From: Candidatus Sabulitectum sp.
GTDB taxonomy: Bacteria > Fermentibacterota > Fermentibacteria > Fermentibacterales > JCC-6
Length of the DNA stretch: 20,865 bases
NCBI GenBank assembly: GCA_029940175.1
Contig: JAOZRM010000025.1
Span: 1 to 20,865 of the forward strand
Direction: 5' to 3'
Positions within the stretch are counted from its first letter, which is position 1; each line of letters starts with the position of its first letter. Positions 1 through 7,064 of the stretch are shown here, one piece after another. Position numbers and translations under genes: made by a program. The notes under the pieces are model-generated. The model did no database searches, was not told the origin of the DNA, and was given only the letters and a program-made list of their open reading frames with translations.

Positions 1-245
1 TCAGTTCTACCAAATCAATGATCGGCCACCTTATGGCTGCAGCAGGTGCTGTGGAATTTGTTTCCATGGTTATGAGCGTGTATACCGGGACGATCCCTCC
101 AACGATCAATTACCGGGAACCGGATCCTGATTGCACTCTTGACTATGTCACTGGTGGGGCTGAATTACTGGACATGAAAGCAGCCATGAGCAATTCCTTT
201 GGTTTCGGTGGAGGCAATTGCTCTCTTATTGTCAAGAAGTACTAA
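1..245 (+). CDS. fabF: Beta-ketoacyl-ACP synthase II, C-terminal 80 residues (partial)
   Basis: The reading frame is open at the left edge (first full codon at position 3) and ends with TAA at 243-245. FabF elongates fatty acids in the cytoplasm by condensing malonyl-ACP with acyl-ACP. The fragment starts with SSTKSMIGHLMAAAGAVE, which matches the family segment carrying the second catalytic histidine (His340 in E. coli numbering). It continues through IPPTIN and ends with NSFGFGGGN and a short basic tail, the standard C-terminus containing the gating phenylalanine. A glycine stands where FGFGGTN/FGFGGHN is more usual. The catalytic cysteine and first histidine lie outside the window, so FabF cannot be separated with certainty from a FabB-like or polyketide-type synthase. 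The gene converges on the TIR-domain gene with a gap of only four bases. Confidence 0.9.
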   Translation, partial: SSTKSMIGHLMAAAGAVEFVSMVMSVYTGTIPPTINYREPDPDCTLDYVTGGAELLDMKAAMSNSFGFGGGNCSLIVKKY

Positions 246-249
246 CCTC

Positions 250-2448
250 TTACCATTTTCTGAGATAAGCTCTGATGTTGTTCACGCTGTGCTGCAGGGA
301 TGTCGAGTTGCCATTAATAAAGAATCTCAGAGAATCAGGTTCATTCATAGAATGCATGGTGTATATCAGGCTGTCATTGATCAGGAAGAAGACAGAATCT
401 TCATAATTTTCAATAGTGAACAGTTGGGGTTTTGCTGCAGTAAGCTGAACTGGTATTGTGAGTACTGAGCATGGCGAGATTCTGCCAAAGGAAATTACCA
501 ATTCCTGCTCAGGAGAGTAATTCAATCTAAATTCACTGTCAGAGCCCTCTTGAAGCGATGGTGATAATCCGTGTTCAGAATCAGTAGTGCCGATAGAAAC
601 CCAGCTACTGTCTGACTCTGTACCTGCCGGAACAGATATCTCCGCAGAAAAGCACAGGCCTGGAACCAGTTGAACTGGTTTTCTCAGAATCACTGGAGCA
701 TTGTTAATGGTCAGGCTTAGATCCCCGGTGGTACCGTTGGGAACAACTGAAGAAGGGTCGTCTTCCCCTGAGGTAAGTATCCAGAACTCCTGGCCAATGA
801 ACCCAGTCTCCCAATCCTCGGTGAAGAACTCTATTCCCTGTATGCAGGAGTTGTTGTGTTCTCCTCCAGCTGTCATCTCCACCAGCCAGGCATCTCTGTC
901 GCCGAAGCATGTTGTTGAACCGGATAGAAGAAGAGAACCATCCTCTTTTCTGTCCACAGATAAAAGGTGATCATCTCCTCCTGTATCAAGTATTGATTCC
1001 CATACGAGCTTACCGGATCTGTTCAGGTAGAGAACCCTTCCATCTTTGCCTGTTTCACCGTTTGGTGCAGTTGACCCCACTAGAACAATGGAACCATCAG
1101 GAAGGACTGACAGGTCTGTTACGATGCCATAGATACTATTATCAAAATTGCTTTCCCAGATAATCTCAAAATCCTTTGAGAACTTAGTAACCGATATTAC
1201 TCCCGTTTCTCCTCCTGATGTACCTGCTGCAATAATCGAGTTGTCGGGATTGTACTCCACACAGCTGATGTATACCATCAGATCACTGGTTGTTATGAAA
1301 TCCTGCTGTCCGTCAGTATCAAGAGTTCTCATTGAATTGGTGCCCTCTGTGGTGCTAGTGCCAACATGGAGAATATCTCCACTGCTGGAAATTGCTACAC
1401 ATTGGGTTTCAATACTTCCTGGAAGAGTGAATGTTTCTCCAGCTCCATCTGAACCATCAATCAATGCAAAACAGGATGTATGGCGGTTAGCAGATGAAGA
1501 TAACAAAGTAAACGAAGCTACAACCGTACTGTCAGGGAGCCAGTTCAGAGAAGAGGTAACTGGCTGCCAATCCCCATGATGCTCTATTTCAGTTCTAGTT
1601 TCCCAGATGATATTTCCCATAGGATCCAGCCTGATTGCTATGTATGCAAAACCATCAGTGCTGGAATCTTCAAAGTTTGTGTAAACAGTGATACAGCCGC
1701 CTCCTGCTGTGGGTAGTATCAGTGGCTGGCATGTACCTGAAATTGTATCTGACCAGTTGTAGATCTGGCGTTGCGAATTGTCAAAGCGTGCTATCCATAT
1801 TTCACTCCAATAGCCCCGATCCCAGGCTCCTGCTACTATTATGCTTCCATCTTCTTCATAAACAACATCAGAAGCATAGTCCCATGAATCTCGTCCACCT
1901 GCGGCTACGTTTATCAGACTGTCCAGATCCGGGATTGATGCAGTTCCCTTGAGAAACACTGAAAACAGTATTACAGCCAGCAGAATTGCAGATATCATCA
2001 CCCACAACCGTTTTTTTCCATTACCGGAATTGTGCTGATCCTCCTGCATGGGTTTTTTAGCAAGACCGAAAACAGTCTTACCAATCTCCGGTGTATTTGC
2101 CTGAAGAGCAGTACAGTCTATCCACTGCCTGGAATGGGTGTAATACCTTATACTTTTAGATATTTCGGCTTCATGGAATTTCAGGGGGATTATTGGGATT
2201 CTCTGATTTGCCGCAATATCCAGTTCTCCTCTAATGTGCTGTGACTGAGATGTATTCTCTGAGAACACCAGCAGAACTGCCGTAGATTCCAGAATTGCGC
2301 TGTAAACAGGTTTTTCAGAATCAGATCCTTCAGGAGCATCCCGGGAAGAGAGCCAGCATTTGTATCCGTCGGCTTCCAGCTCTTCAACCAGAGCCTCAGC
2401 AAGGCTTGTATCACTTGTGGAATGACAGATAAAGAATTGCTTGTCCAT
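250..2448 (-). CDS. TIR-domain membrane protein with seven-bladed propeller and C-terminal lectin-like domain
   Basis: A protein of about 732 residues. Residues 1-115 resemble a TIR_2 domain: FFICHSTSD at the start, then CWLSSRDAPEGSD (family form CWIAPRDIPPGSD), VLLVFSENT, and RIPIIPL. After a polar linker with a basic GKKR patch, one hydrophobic helix (about 147-166) crosses the membrane; the positive patch before it suggests the TIR domain is cytoplasmic. The next 370 residues contain seven repeats of the type DGSIIVAG followed by a strand such as AWLVEM, typical of a beta-propeller. The last 185 residues look like a jelly-roll/LamG-type domain (EDWETGF, FFINGNS). I chose the second ATG because AGGGGG sits at proper distance from it, while the first ATG (2454) directly abuts the G run. 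In TIR NADases a glutamate follows the GSDW motif; here GSDSEKPV makes that residue uncertain. Function unknown: sensor, signalling or defence are all possible. Confidence 0.85.
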   Translation of the reverse strand: MDKQFFICHSTSDTSLAEALVEELEADGYKCWLSSRDAPEGSDSEKPVYSAILESTAVLLVFSENTSQSQHIRGELDIAANQRIPIIPLKFHEAEISKSIRYYTHSRQWIDCTALQANTPEIGKTVFGLAKKPMQEDQHNSGNGKKRLWVMISAILLAVILFSVFLKGTASIPDLDSLINVAAGGRDSWDYASDVVYEEDGSIIVAGAWDRGYWSEIWIARFDNSQRQIYNWSDTISGTCQPLILPTAGGGCITVYTNFEDSSTDGFAYIAIRLDPMGNIIWETRTEIEHHGDWQPVTSSLNWLPDSTVVASFTLLSSSANRHTSCFALIDGSDGAGETFTLPGSIETQCVAISSSGDILHVGTSTTEGTNSMRTLDTDGQQDFITTSDLMVYISCVEYNPDNSIIAAGTSGGETGVISVTKFSKDFEIIWESNFDNSIYGIVTDLSVLPDGSIVLVGSTAPNGETGKDGRVLYLNRSGKLVWESILDTGGDDHLLSVDRKEDGSLLLSGSTTCFGDRDAWLVEMTAGGEHNNSCIQGIEFFTEDWETGFIGQEFWILTSGEDDPSSVVPNGTTGDLSLTINNAPVILRKPVQLVPGLCFSAEISVPAGTESDSSWVSIGTTDSEHGLSPSLQEGSDSEFRLNYSPEQELVISFGRISPCSVLTIPVQLTAAKPQLFTIENYEDSVFFLINDSLIYTMHSMNEPDSLRFFINGNSTSLQHSVNNIRAYLRKW

Positions 2449-2496
2449 TTTCATCCCCCTCTATTGGAACACAGAGAATATACTTTGTGAGTTGAG

Positions 2497-2958
2497 TCAG
2501 GACAGAGTAGAGTAGGTTGACAGCAGTTCTTTCGTTGTATTCCTGTATATCCTGAAGCGAAGACCGCCAAGGTGTTTGCCACCATACCATCTGGCCACAA
2601 GAATCAGGCAGTTAACTGCATTCATGTTTCTCATCACTTCAAGGATGCAGTTGCCTGAGCCGGATTCTCCGCCATCATTCTTTAGCTCAGAACCGTCGCT
2701 CAGGCGGATCGCCCAGCTCAAATGGCTGGCTTTCTTCATTTTGAATTGTCTGGATAGTTTTTTTATCGCAGCTGAAGCATCTTCACCCGGGGAAAAGGGG
2801 GTACCACAGGCCAAAAACCGGCTTTGTTTTTCCTGAACAGACGTTCCGGAAACGGTTTCATTCAGGGTTCGTGCAGTTCCTATTAGAAACCTCCGGCTTG
2901 AGACCTGTAGCACCCTTTTAAGATTGCTGAAATATATGATTCCAGGAGAGAGTAACAA
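2497..2958 (-). CDS. YigZ/IMPACT (UPF0029) family protein, short form
   Basis: About 153 residues if translation starts at TTG 2958. The conserved core is clear: KQSRFLACG, a middle section with SHLSWAIRL, the NDGGESGSG motif (family DDGEPSGTAG), then RWYGGKHLG followed by RF. Bacterial YigZ proteins are about 200 residues and end with a ferredoxin-like DUF1949 domain; this protein stops soon after the signature and lacks it. The RWYGG-LG-RF form is closer to eukaryotic IMPACT than to the RYFGG form common in bacteria. Eukaryotic IMPACT antagonises the Gcn2 activator Gcn1; the bacterial role is not settled. The start is doubtful: TTG 2958 and GTG 2913 are the only early options and neither has a strong ribosome binding site. 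It lies six bases after, and in the same frame as, the stop of the upstream oxidoreductase gene (see findings). Confidence 0.8.
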   Translation of the reverse strand: MLLSPGIIYFSNLKRVLQVSSRRFLIGTARTLNETVSGTSVQEKQSRFLACGTPFSPGEDASAAIKKLSRQFKMKKASHLSWAIRLSDGSELKNDGGESGSGNCILEVMRNMNAVNCLILVARWYGGKHLGGLRFRIYRNTTKELLSTYSTLS

Positions 2959-2964
2959 GGTTCT

Positions 2965-4398
2965 TCAGCAACTGGAAATTTCCTTCACCAGCCTGTCCAT
3001 TTCATCCAGCTCCTGCCTGGAATACATGAGTCGAAGCAGAGGAGCTTTCAGCTTGCCTGTACCGTGCTCAGCGCTTACAGTCCCTCCCAGTTTAACAGCT
3101 TCAGCTGCGATGAGTTCCACTGCCTTTTCTGATCTTTCCAGTTGATCGGTGTTTTTAGGGATCAGATTTGCATGAAGATGACCCTGTCCTGAATGCCCGA
3201 AAACCACATGCTCCACTCCAGTTTGTTCCAGAATGGATTTCATTGTGCCATAGTACTGTCTCAGCAGGTCTGGATCTACAGCGGTGTCTGTACTGATCTT
3301 GTGAATTCTGTTGTTTTCCGAAGAAAGCCCTGAGATGATCCTGTTCACCGTTTCCGGAAGGAGATGTCTGAATTCCTTCAGGCGTTTTATCTCCAAGTCA
3401 TCAAATCCGCCCCAGGTGTTGTCAGACGAAATCCCCTGTTCTTCAAGAAGCATTTCCAGTGTTTCAAGAGTGATATCAAGTTCTTCTTCGGAAGAAACAT
3501 CTATTGAGGTGAAAAGAACCCAGTTCCCGTGGTCAGGGAATGTTTTTTCAGTGTTCCGTGAAAGAAAAGAAAGAGAAGGAGCAGCAATTACTTCCAGCTC
3601 ACGAAGAGGAAGATCCGAGTTGATAAGATCCTCCCTCAGTTCCCAGAATTGATCTTCGGTGCAGAACACTGCAAAACTTGTTACTGAGTGCGGCTTCCTG
3701 GCAAGAATTAGATCTGCCTCAAGGATCAATCCGAGTTTTCCCTCGCTGCCTATGAATAGATCGATCAGATCCATGTCTGGCACAACATGAAGTCCCGCAG
3801 CGTTTTTGACCGGTTGTGGCTTGTTCAGCCTGGGTAGATCAAGTAAGCCTAGACAAGGGTGCTTGAGCTTTCCCTTGTTGAACTTGTATTCGCCTCGTTT
3901 AACTGTAATAACTGTTCCTGAAGGAAGAACAATCTTGAGTCGGTTTACCCAGTTTCTTGTGGAACCGAACCGGTAACTTGCTGCTCCCGATGCGTCTGTA
4001 GCAACAGTTCCACCTATGGATGCAGTTGTTTCTGTAGGGTCTGGAGGATAAAACAGATCCGGCTTCTCTGCTTTACAGTAGTCCTGAATTGAGTCCAGCG
4101 TCTCACCAGCCTGAACTCTGATGATGTTTGCCACAGATGTGGGAACAATACCTTTCAGCTGGTCTGTTGATAGAACAGCGCCACCCATGGGAACAGCTCC
4201 ACCGGCAATTCCCGTTCTTGCTCCGGATATGGTCAACGGGACATTATCCTCACTGCATTCCTGCACATATTCAACAGACTCTGCAATGTTCACCGGCCAT
4301 GCAGCTGTCTGGCAGTTGCCGCCTGAGAGAGATGACTCATCTTTCAGTAAATCCGGATACTGATCCTTGATGAAATGAGTTCCCCTGGCAGATTTCAT
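2965..4398 (-). CDS. FAD-binding oxidoreductase, GlcD/D-lactate dehydrogenase type
   Basis: A 477-residue member of the vanillyl-alcohol-oxidase flavoprotein group (FAD_binding_4 plus FAD-oxidase_C). These enzymes oxidise D-2-hydroxy acids such as glycolate or D-lactate. Visible motifs: SGARTGIAGGAVP (about 58-70) and ASIGGTVATDASGA (about 126-139) for FAD binding, GHSGQGHLHANL near residue 400 (family GH-GDGNLH, a metal/substrate site) and SAEHGTGK near 440. There is no attached iron-sulphur domain and no glcE or glcF neighbour, so the substrate is unknown. The ATG at 4398 is preceded by AAGAAGTAGGA. The usual C-terminal signature (roughly DP-G-LNPGK) is absent before the TGA stop, but LLLSPGIIYF follows the stop in the same frame. 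It is divergent from leuC and is the first gene of the minus-strand group. Confidence 0.88.
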   Translation of the reverse strand: MKSARGTHFIKDQYPDLLKDESSLSGGNCQTAAWPVNIAESVEYVQECSEDNVPLTISGARTGIAGGAVPMGGAVLSTDQLKGIVPTSVANIIRVQAGETLDSIQDYCKAEKPDLFYPPDPTETTASIGGTVATDASGAASYRFGSTRNWVNRLKIVLPSGTVITVKRGEYKFNKGKLKHPCLGLLDLPRLNKPQPVKNAAGLHVVPDMDLIDLFIGSEGKLGLILEADLILARKPHSVTSFAVFCTEDQFWELREDLINSDLPLRELEVIAAPSLSFLSRNTEKTFPDHGNWVLFTSIDVSSEEELDITLETLEMLLEEQGISSDNTWGGFDDLEIKRLKEFRHLLPETVNRIISGLSSENNRIHKISTDTAVDPDLLRQYYGTMKSILEQTGVEHVVFGHSGQGHLHANLIPKNTDQLERSEKAVELIAAEAVKLGGTVSAEHGTGKLKAPLLRLMYSRQELDEMDRLVKEISSC

Positions 4399-4422
4399 TC
4401 CTACTTCTTTCTGCTGAGATTA

Positions 4423-4428
4423 AGTATA
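4423..4428 (-). promoter_or_regulatory. Possible -10 box for the GlcD-like gene
   Basis: TATACT on the minus strand lies about 25 bases before the start codon at 4398, a suitable distance for a short leader. No good -35 hexamer is visible 16-18 bases upstream, so this is tentative. Confidence 0.25.
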
Positions 4429-4463
4429 CATTACCCCTTTTGGAGCCACTGTGCAACTCTAGT

Positions 4464-4502
4464 ACCCTGCCAGTATAATGAGTAGCTATTGCTTTGCAGG
4501 GT
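4464..4502. promoter_or_regulatory. Inverted repeat enclosing a TATAAT box upstream of leuC
   Basis: ACCCTGC at 4464-4470 and GCAGGGT at 4496-4502 form a perfect 7-base inverted repeat. The 25-base interior holds TATAAT at 4474-4479 on the plus strand, a consensus -10 hexamer about 110 bases ahead of leuC, although the -35 position is weak. The arrangement could be an operator around a promoter or a hairpin in a leader. Seen directly; the role is inferred. Confidence 0.35.
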
Positions 4503-4591
4503 TCTAATCCGGTAACACTTGAAGGAACCTTCTTCATTCTTCATAGTACAACCTTGGTGGAGTGTGCAGATTTCTCTCAGAAAGGAACCCA

Positions 4592-5842
4592 ATGGGACTG
4601 ACTTTTGCTCAGAAAGTTCTTGGCCGTGCAGCTGGAAAAGTTGTGGAGCCAGGTGAAATTGTTTTTGTTGAACCTGATCTTGTCCTGACCCACGATAACA
4701 GTTCCGCCATCATAGGTAAATTCGAGAGTACTTTGTCGGGGGGAAAGGTTAAGTATCCTGATAGAATAGCAATTGTTCTTGATCATGTTACACCTGCAGC
4801 AACAAGCAAAAATGCAGCAGGGCATGCCAGGGTACGTAAGTTTGTTAAAGAGCAGGGTATCAGTAAGTTTTTTGATGTAGGATGCGGGATTTGTCACCAG
4901 GTTCTACCGGAACAACATCTTGCTCTTCCTGGTACTATTGTGGTGGGAAGCGACAGTCATACATGTACTTATGGTGCTTTCAATACATTTGCAACCGGTA
5001 TTGACAGAACAGAAGCAGCGGGACTGTGGATAACGGGAAGAACCTGGCTTAAAGTACCGGAGACAATAGAGATCAATCTTGAAGGGTATTTTCAGAGATG
5101 TGTTTCCGCAAAGGATCTCATTCTTACGATCATTGGTAAGTTGGGCTCAGATGGAGCTAACTACAAAGCTGTGGAATTTCACGGCAGTTCCATTGGCGGT
5201 CTTCTTATTCACGAGAGAATGACAATAGCTAATATGGGTATCGAGATGGGGGCTAAAATTGCCGTTTTTCCTGCTGACAGGATCACACATAATTTTCTTT
5301 TCAGCGAAGACTTCTGCAAGAAAGCGCTCTGGGGCGATGCAGATGCTGATTTCTGCCAGGTTCACAACTTCAACCTTGGTGACATTGTTCCCGTTGTGGC
5401 CCGCCCTCATACTGTAGACAATGTATGCCCTGTCTCTGAGCTTCCTGAAACGAAAGTAGATCAGGTTTTTCTGGGAACATGCACCAACGGCAGGGTAGAA
5501 GATCTTAAATCAGCTCTAGATATCATGAAGGGAAGAAAAGTTGCTCCTTCAGTTCGCATGCTGGTTGGAGCAGCCAGTCGTGATGAATTCGTAAAGGCGC
5601 TGCAGCAGGGAATTATTGAGGAGTTTGTTATAGCAGGTGCTGTTATACTTCCTCCTGGATGCGGACCATGTCTTGGTGCACATCAGGGTGTACTGGCTCC
5701 AGGTGAGGTCTGCCTTTCCACCGCAAACAGAAATTTCAAGGGACGCATGGGAGAAAAGGATGCATTTATTTATCTGGGCAGCCCAGAAACTGCAGCAGCA
5801 ACAGCAGTCACCGGTGTGATAACTGACCCCAGGGAGGTTTAG
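4592..5842 (+). CDS. leuC: 3-isopropylmalate dehydratase / homoaconitase-type large subunit
   Basis: 416 residues, the length of the archaeal-type LeuC/HacA family (about 418). This iron-sulphur hydro-lyase subunit isomerises 2- and 3-hydroxy diacids such as isopropylmalate (leucine synthesis) or homocitrate. Visible signatures: DHVTPA near the N-terminus, GSDSHTCTYGAFNTFATG, GTCTNGR and PPGCGPCLGAHQG; the last two carry the three cysteines that ligate the [4Fe-4S] cluster. I start it at ATG 4592, giving MGLTFAQKVLGRAAGK as in relatives, because AAAGGA lies five to six bases upstream. The frame extends to GTG 4562, but that start has no comparable site. leuD follows after one base. No leuA or leuB is present here, so the true substrate (isopropylmalate, homocitrate, dimethylmalate, citramalate) cannot be decided. 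Confidence 0.9.
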   Translation: MGLTFAQKVLGRAAGKVVEPGEIVFVEPDLVLTHDNSSAIIGKFESTLSGGKVKYPDRIAIVLDHVTPAATSKNAAGHARVRKFVKEQGISKFFDVGCGICHQVLPEQHLALPGTIVVGSDSHTCTYGAFNTFATGIDRTEAAGLWITGRTWLKVPETIEINLEGYFQRCVSAKDLILTIIGKLGSDGANYKAVEFHGSSIGGLLIHERMTIANMGIEMGAKIAVFPADRITHNFLFSEDFCKKALWGDADADFCQVHNFNLGDIVPVVARPHTVDNVCPVSELPETKVDQVFLGTCTNGRVEDLKSALDIMKGRKVAPSVRMLVGAASRDEFVKALQQGIIEEFVIAGAVILPPGCGPCLGAHQGVLAPGEVCLSTANRNFKGRMGEKDAFIYLGSPETAAATAVTGVITDPREV

Positions 5843-5843
5843 C

Positions 5844-6323
5844 ATGGCCGTTCATTACTACGATCAGAATGACATCAACACGGATCTCCTTTTTCCCGGG
5901 AAGTACACTTATACCTGTGGAACAGGTCCGGAGATTGTTGAGCATCTTCTGGAGGATCTTGACCCTGATTTCAAATCATCTGTTAAACCCGGAGATATAA
6001 TCATGGCTGGATCCAACTTCGGTTGCGGGTCCAGTCGGGAACAGCCAACTCTTGGGTTGAAGTATGTGGGAGTCACGGCAATTATTGCAAAATCATTCGC
6101 AAGAATATTCTACAGAAGCTCAATCAACCAGGGTCTTCTTCTTGTTCAGAGCCCAGAGGCTGTTGAGTTTTATACTCCCGGTGATAAGGTGTCGGTTGAT
6201 CCGGCTACAGGCATTTTAAAGGTAGCCGATCGCGAATTTCCTTTCCCTCCCCTTCCAGCTGAGATGCTTTCAATTCTGGAAGCAGGCGGGCTTCTTAACT
6301 GGATAAGAGAAAACAATGCTTAG
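5844..6323 (+). CDS. leuD: 3-isopropylmalate dehydratase / homoaconitase-type small subunit
   Basis: 159 residues, typical of the archaeal-type LeuD/HacB swivelling subunit that pairs with LeuC to complete the active site. Motifs: DINTDLLFPGKYTYT at the start, EDLDPDF, AGSNFGCGSSREQ (conserved active-site loop) and AKSFARIFYRSSINQGL. The short loop after PGK, which in this family helps set the substrate, reads YTYT here. From memory, methanogen homoaconitase has YLRT and isopropylmalate isomerase YLVY, so the substrate is open. Its ATG follows leuC by one base, with AGGGAGG inside the leuC end as ribosome binding site. Its last codons overlap the next gene by eight bases. Confidence 0.9.
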   Translation: MAVHYYDQNDINTDLLFPGKYTYTCGTGPEIVEHLLEDLDPDFKSSVKPGDIIMAGSNFGCGSSREQPTLGLKYVGVTAIIAKSFARIFYRSSINQGLLLVQSPEAVEFYTPGDKVSVDPATGILKVADREFPFPPLPAEMLSILEAGGLLNWIRENNA

Positions 6324-6933
6324 TTTTAGTTTAGTAATGATATTTTCGATCTTTTCCAGTCTGCCCGGTGGACTGGGAATAGATGTGGGTACATCAGTAT
6401 CCAGCTTTGCTCCAACTGATGATGATTATGATCTGAGGTTTCGAACACCAGGTTTCTCTTATGGGCTGGTTGCCTCTCTGGACGCTCCCGGACCACTGGT
6501 GATTCACATTGGTGGAGAGTATTTCAGTAAGAAAGCCTCTTCCGGCTGGGATGGTGAGGTTTCTTCAATGCTTTTCTGGGCATTTCCATGCGCACAGCTT
6601 GGGGTTATGGAAGGATTCAGGGTGTTTGGCGGCCCTGGGATTGTTGGTGTGAACGGGAGCTACTCGGGAACTGATGATTTCGGAAGTTTTGTTGAGGCAG
6701 CTGGATCCAGCGTTGGTTTTGCCGCTTCGGTTGGAACAGACATTGTTCTGTGGGGACCTCTCTTTGCCAGATTGGAATACAGACACGGCTGGATGGATAT
6801 GAAGAGCGACCGGGTGATGAAAGATGGCTCTGAAACTGTTGTGTATCCCGCAGCTGAGACCGACCTTGGTTACTCTCAGTATGTTTTCTCACTGAATGTT
6901 CAGTTGTCAGCAGTTGATCAGGCAGGTGACTGA
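6316..6933 (+). CDS. Predicted secreted outer-membrane beta-barrel protein
   Basis: 205 residues. The first about 20 are hydrophobic (MLSFSLVMIFSIFSS) and look like a signal peptide. The rest alternates short glycine- and aromatic-rich strands (FSYGLVASL, LVIHIGGEYF, FRVFGGPGIVG, LFARLEYRHGW, YVFSLNVQL) typical of a small eight-stranded OmpA/porin-like barrel. ARLEYRHGW near the end resembles the penultimate strand of such barrels. The chain ends in a short polar tail rather than the classical terminal phenylalanine. The ATG overlaps the last eight bases of leuD (ATGCTTAG), suggesting translational coupling, though no metabolic link between barrel and dehydratase is evident. The specific family is not recognised. 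Confidence 0.7.
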   Translation: MLSFSLVMIFSIFSSLPGGLGIDVGTSVSSFAPTDDDYDLRFRTPGFSYGLVASLDAPGPLVIHIGGEYFSKKASSGWDGEVSSMLFWAFPCAQLGVMEGFRVFGGPGIVGVNGSYSGTDDFGSFVEAAGSSVGFAASVGTDIVLWGPLFARLEYRHGWMDMKSDRVMKDGSETVVYPAAETDLGYSQYVFSLNVQLSAVDQAGD

Positions 6934-6957
6934 GGATCGAATTTTGAATTTTGCGGA

Positions 6958-7033
6958 GCCGACGTGGCTCAGTTGGTAGAGCAGCGCACTCGTAATGCGC
7001 AGGTCATCGGTTCGACTCCGATCGTCGGCTCCA
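6958..7033 (+). tRNA. tRNA-Thr (anticodon CGT)
   Basis: A full 76-base cloverleaf. Acceptor stem 6958-6964 pairs with 7023-7029; D stem GCTC/GAGC at 6967-6970 and 6979-6982; anticodon stem GCGCA/TGCGC at 6984-6988 and 6996-7000 with loop CTCGTAA, so the anticodon is CGT at 6991-6993, reading ACG (threonine). T stem ATCGG/CCGAT flanks TTCGACT (7011-7017). Discriminator base is T and CCA is encoded. It lies 24 bases after the barrel gene and 31 before glmM, with no clear promoter or terminator of its own, so it may be processed from a longer transcript. Confidence 0.97.
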
Positions 7034-7064
7034 TATGCTTCGCTCCCGAAAGGGGATATTCTTA

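Noticed and set aside
4562..4591. GTG start extending leuC by ten residues
   Set aside because: AAAGGA is correctly placed for ATG 4592, and relatives begin with the MGLTFAQK-like segment; the GTG has no comparable site.
4399..4591. T-box or leucine attenuator leader upstream of leuC
   Set aside because: No T-box consensus, leucine-rich leader peptide or terminator hairpin is visible; only a single 7-base inverted repeat and a short GAAGG/CCTTC palindrome with a two-base gap.
7035..7064. ATG start of glmM just after the tRNA
   Set aside because: It lies two bases from the tRNA CCA end with no ribosome binding site except in tRNA sequence; ATG 7065 has AAAGGGGA and the family N-terminus.
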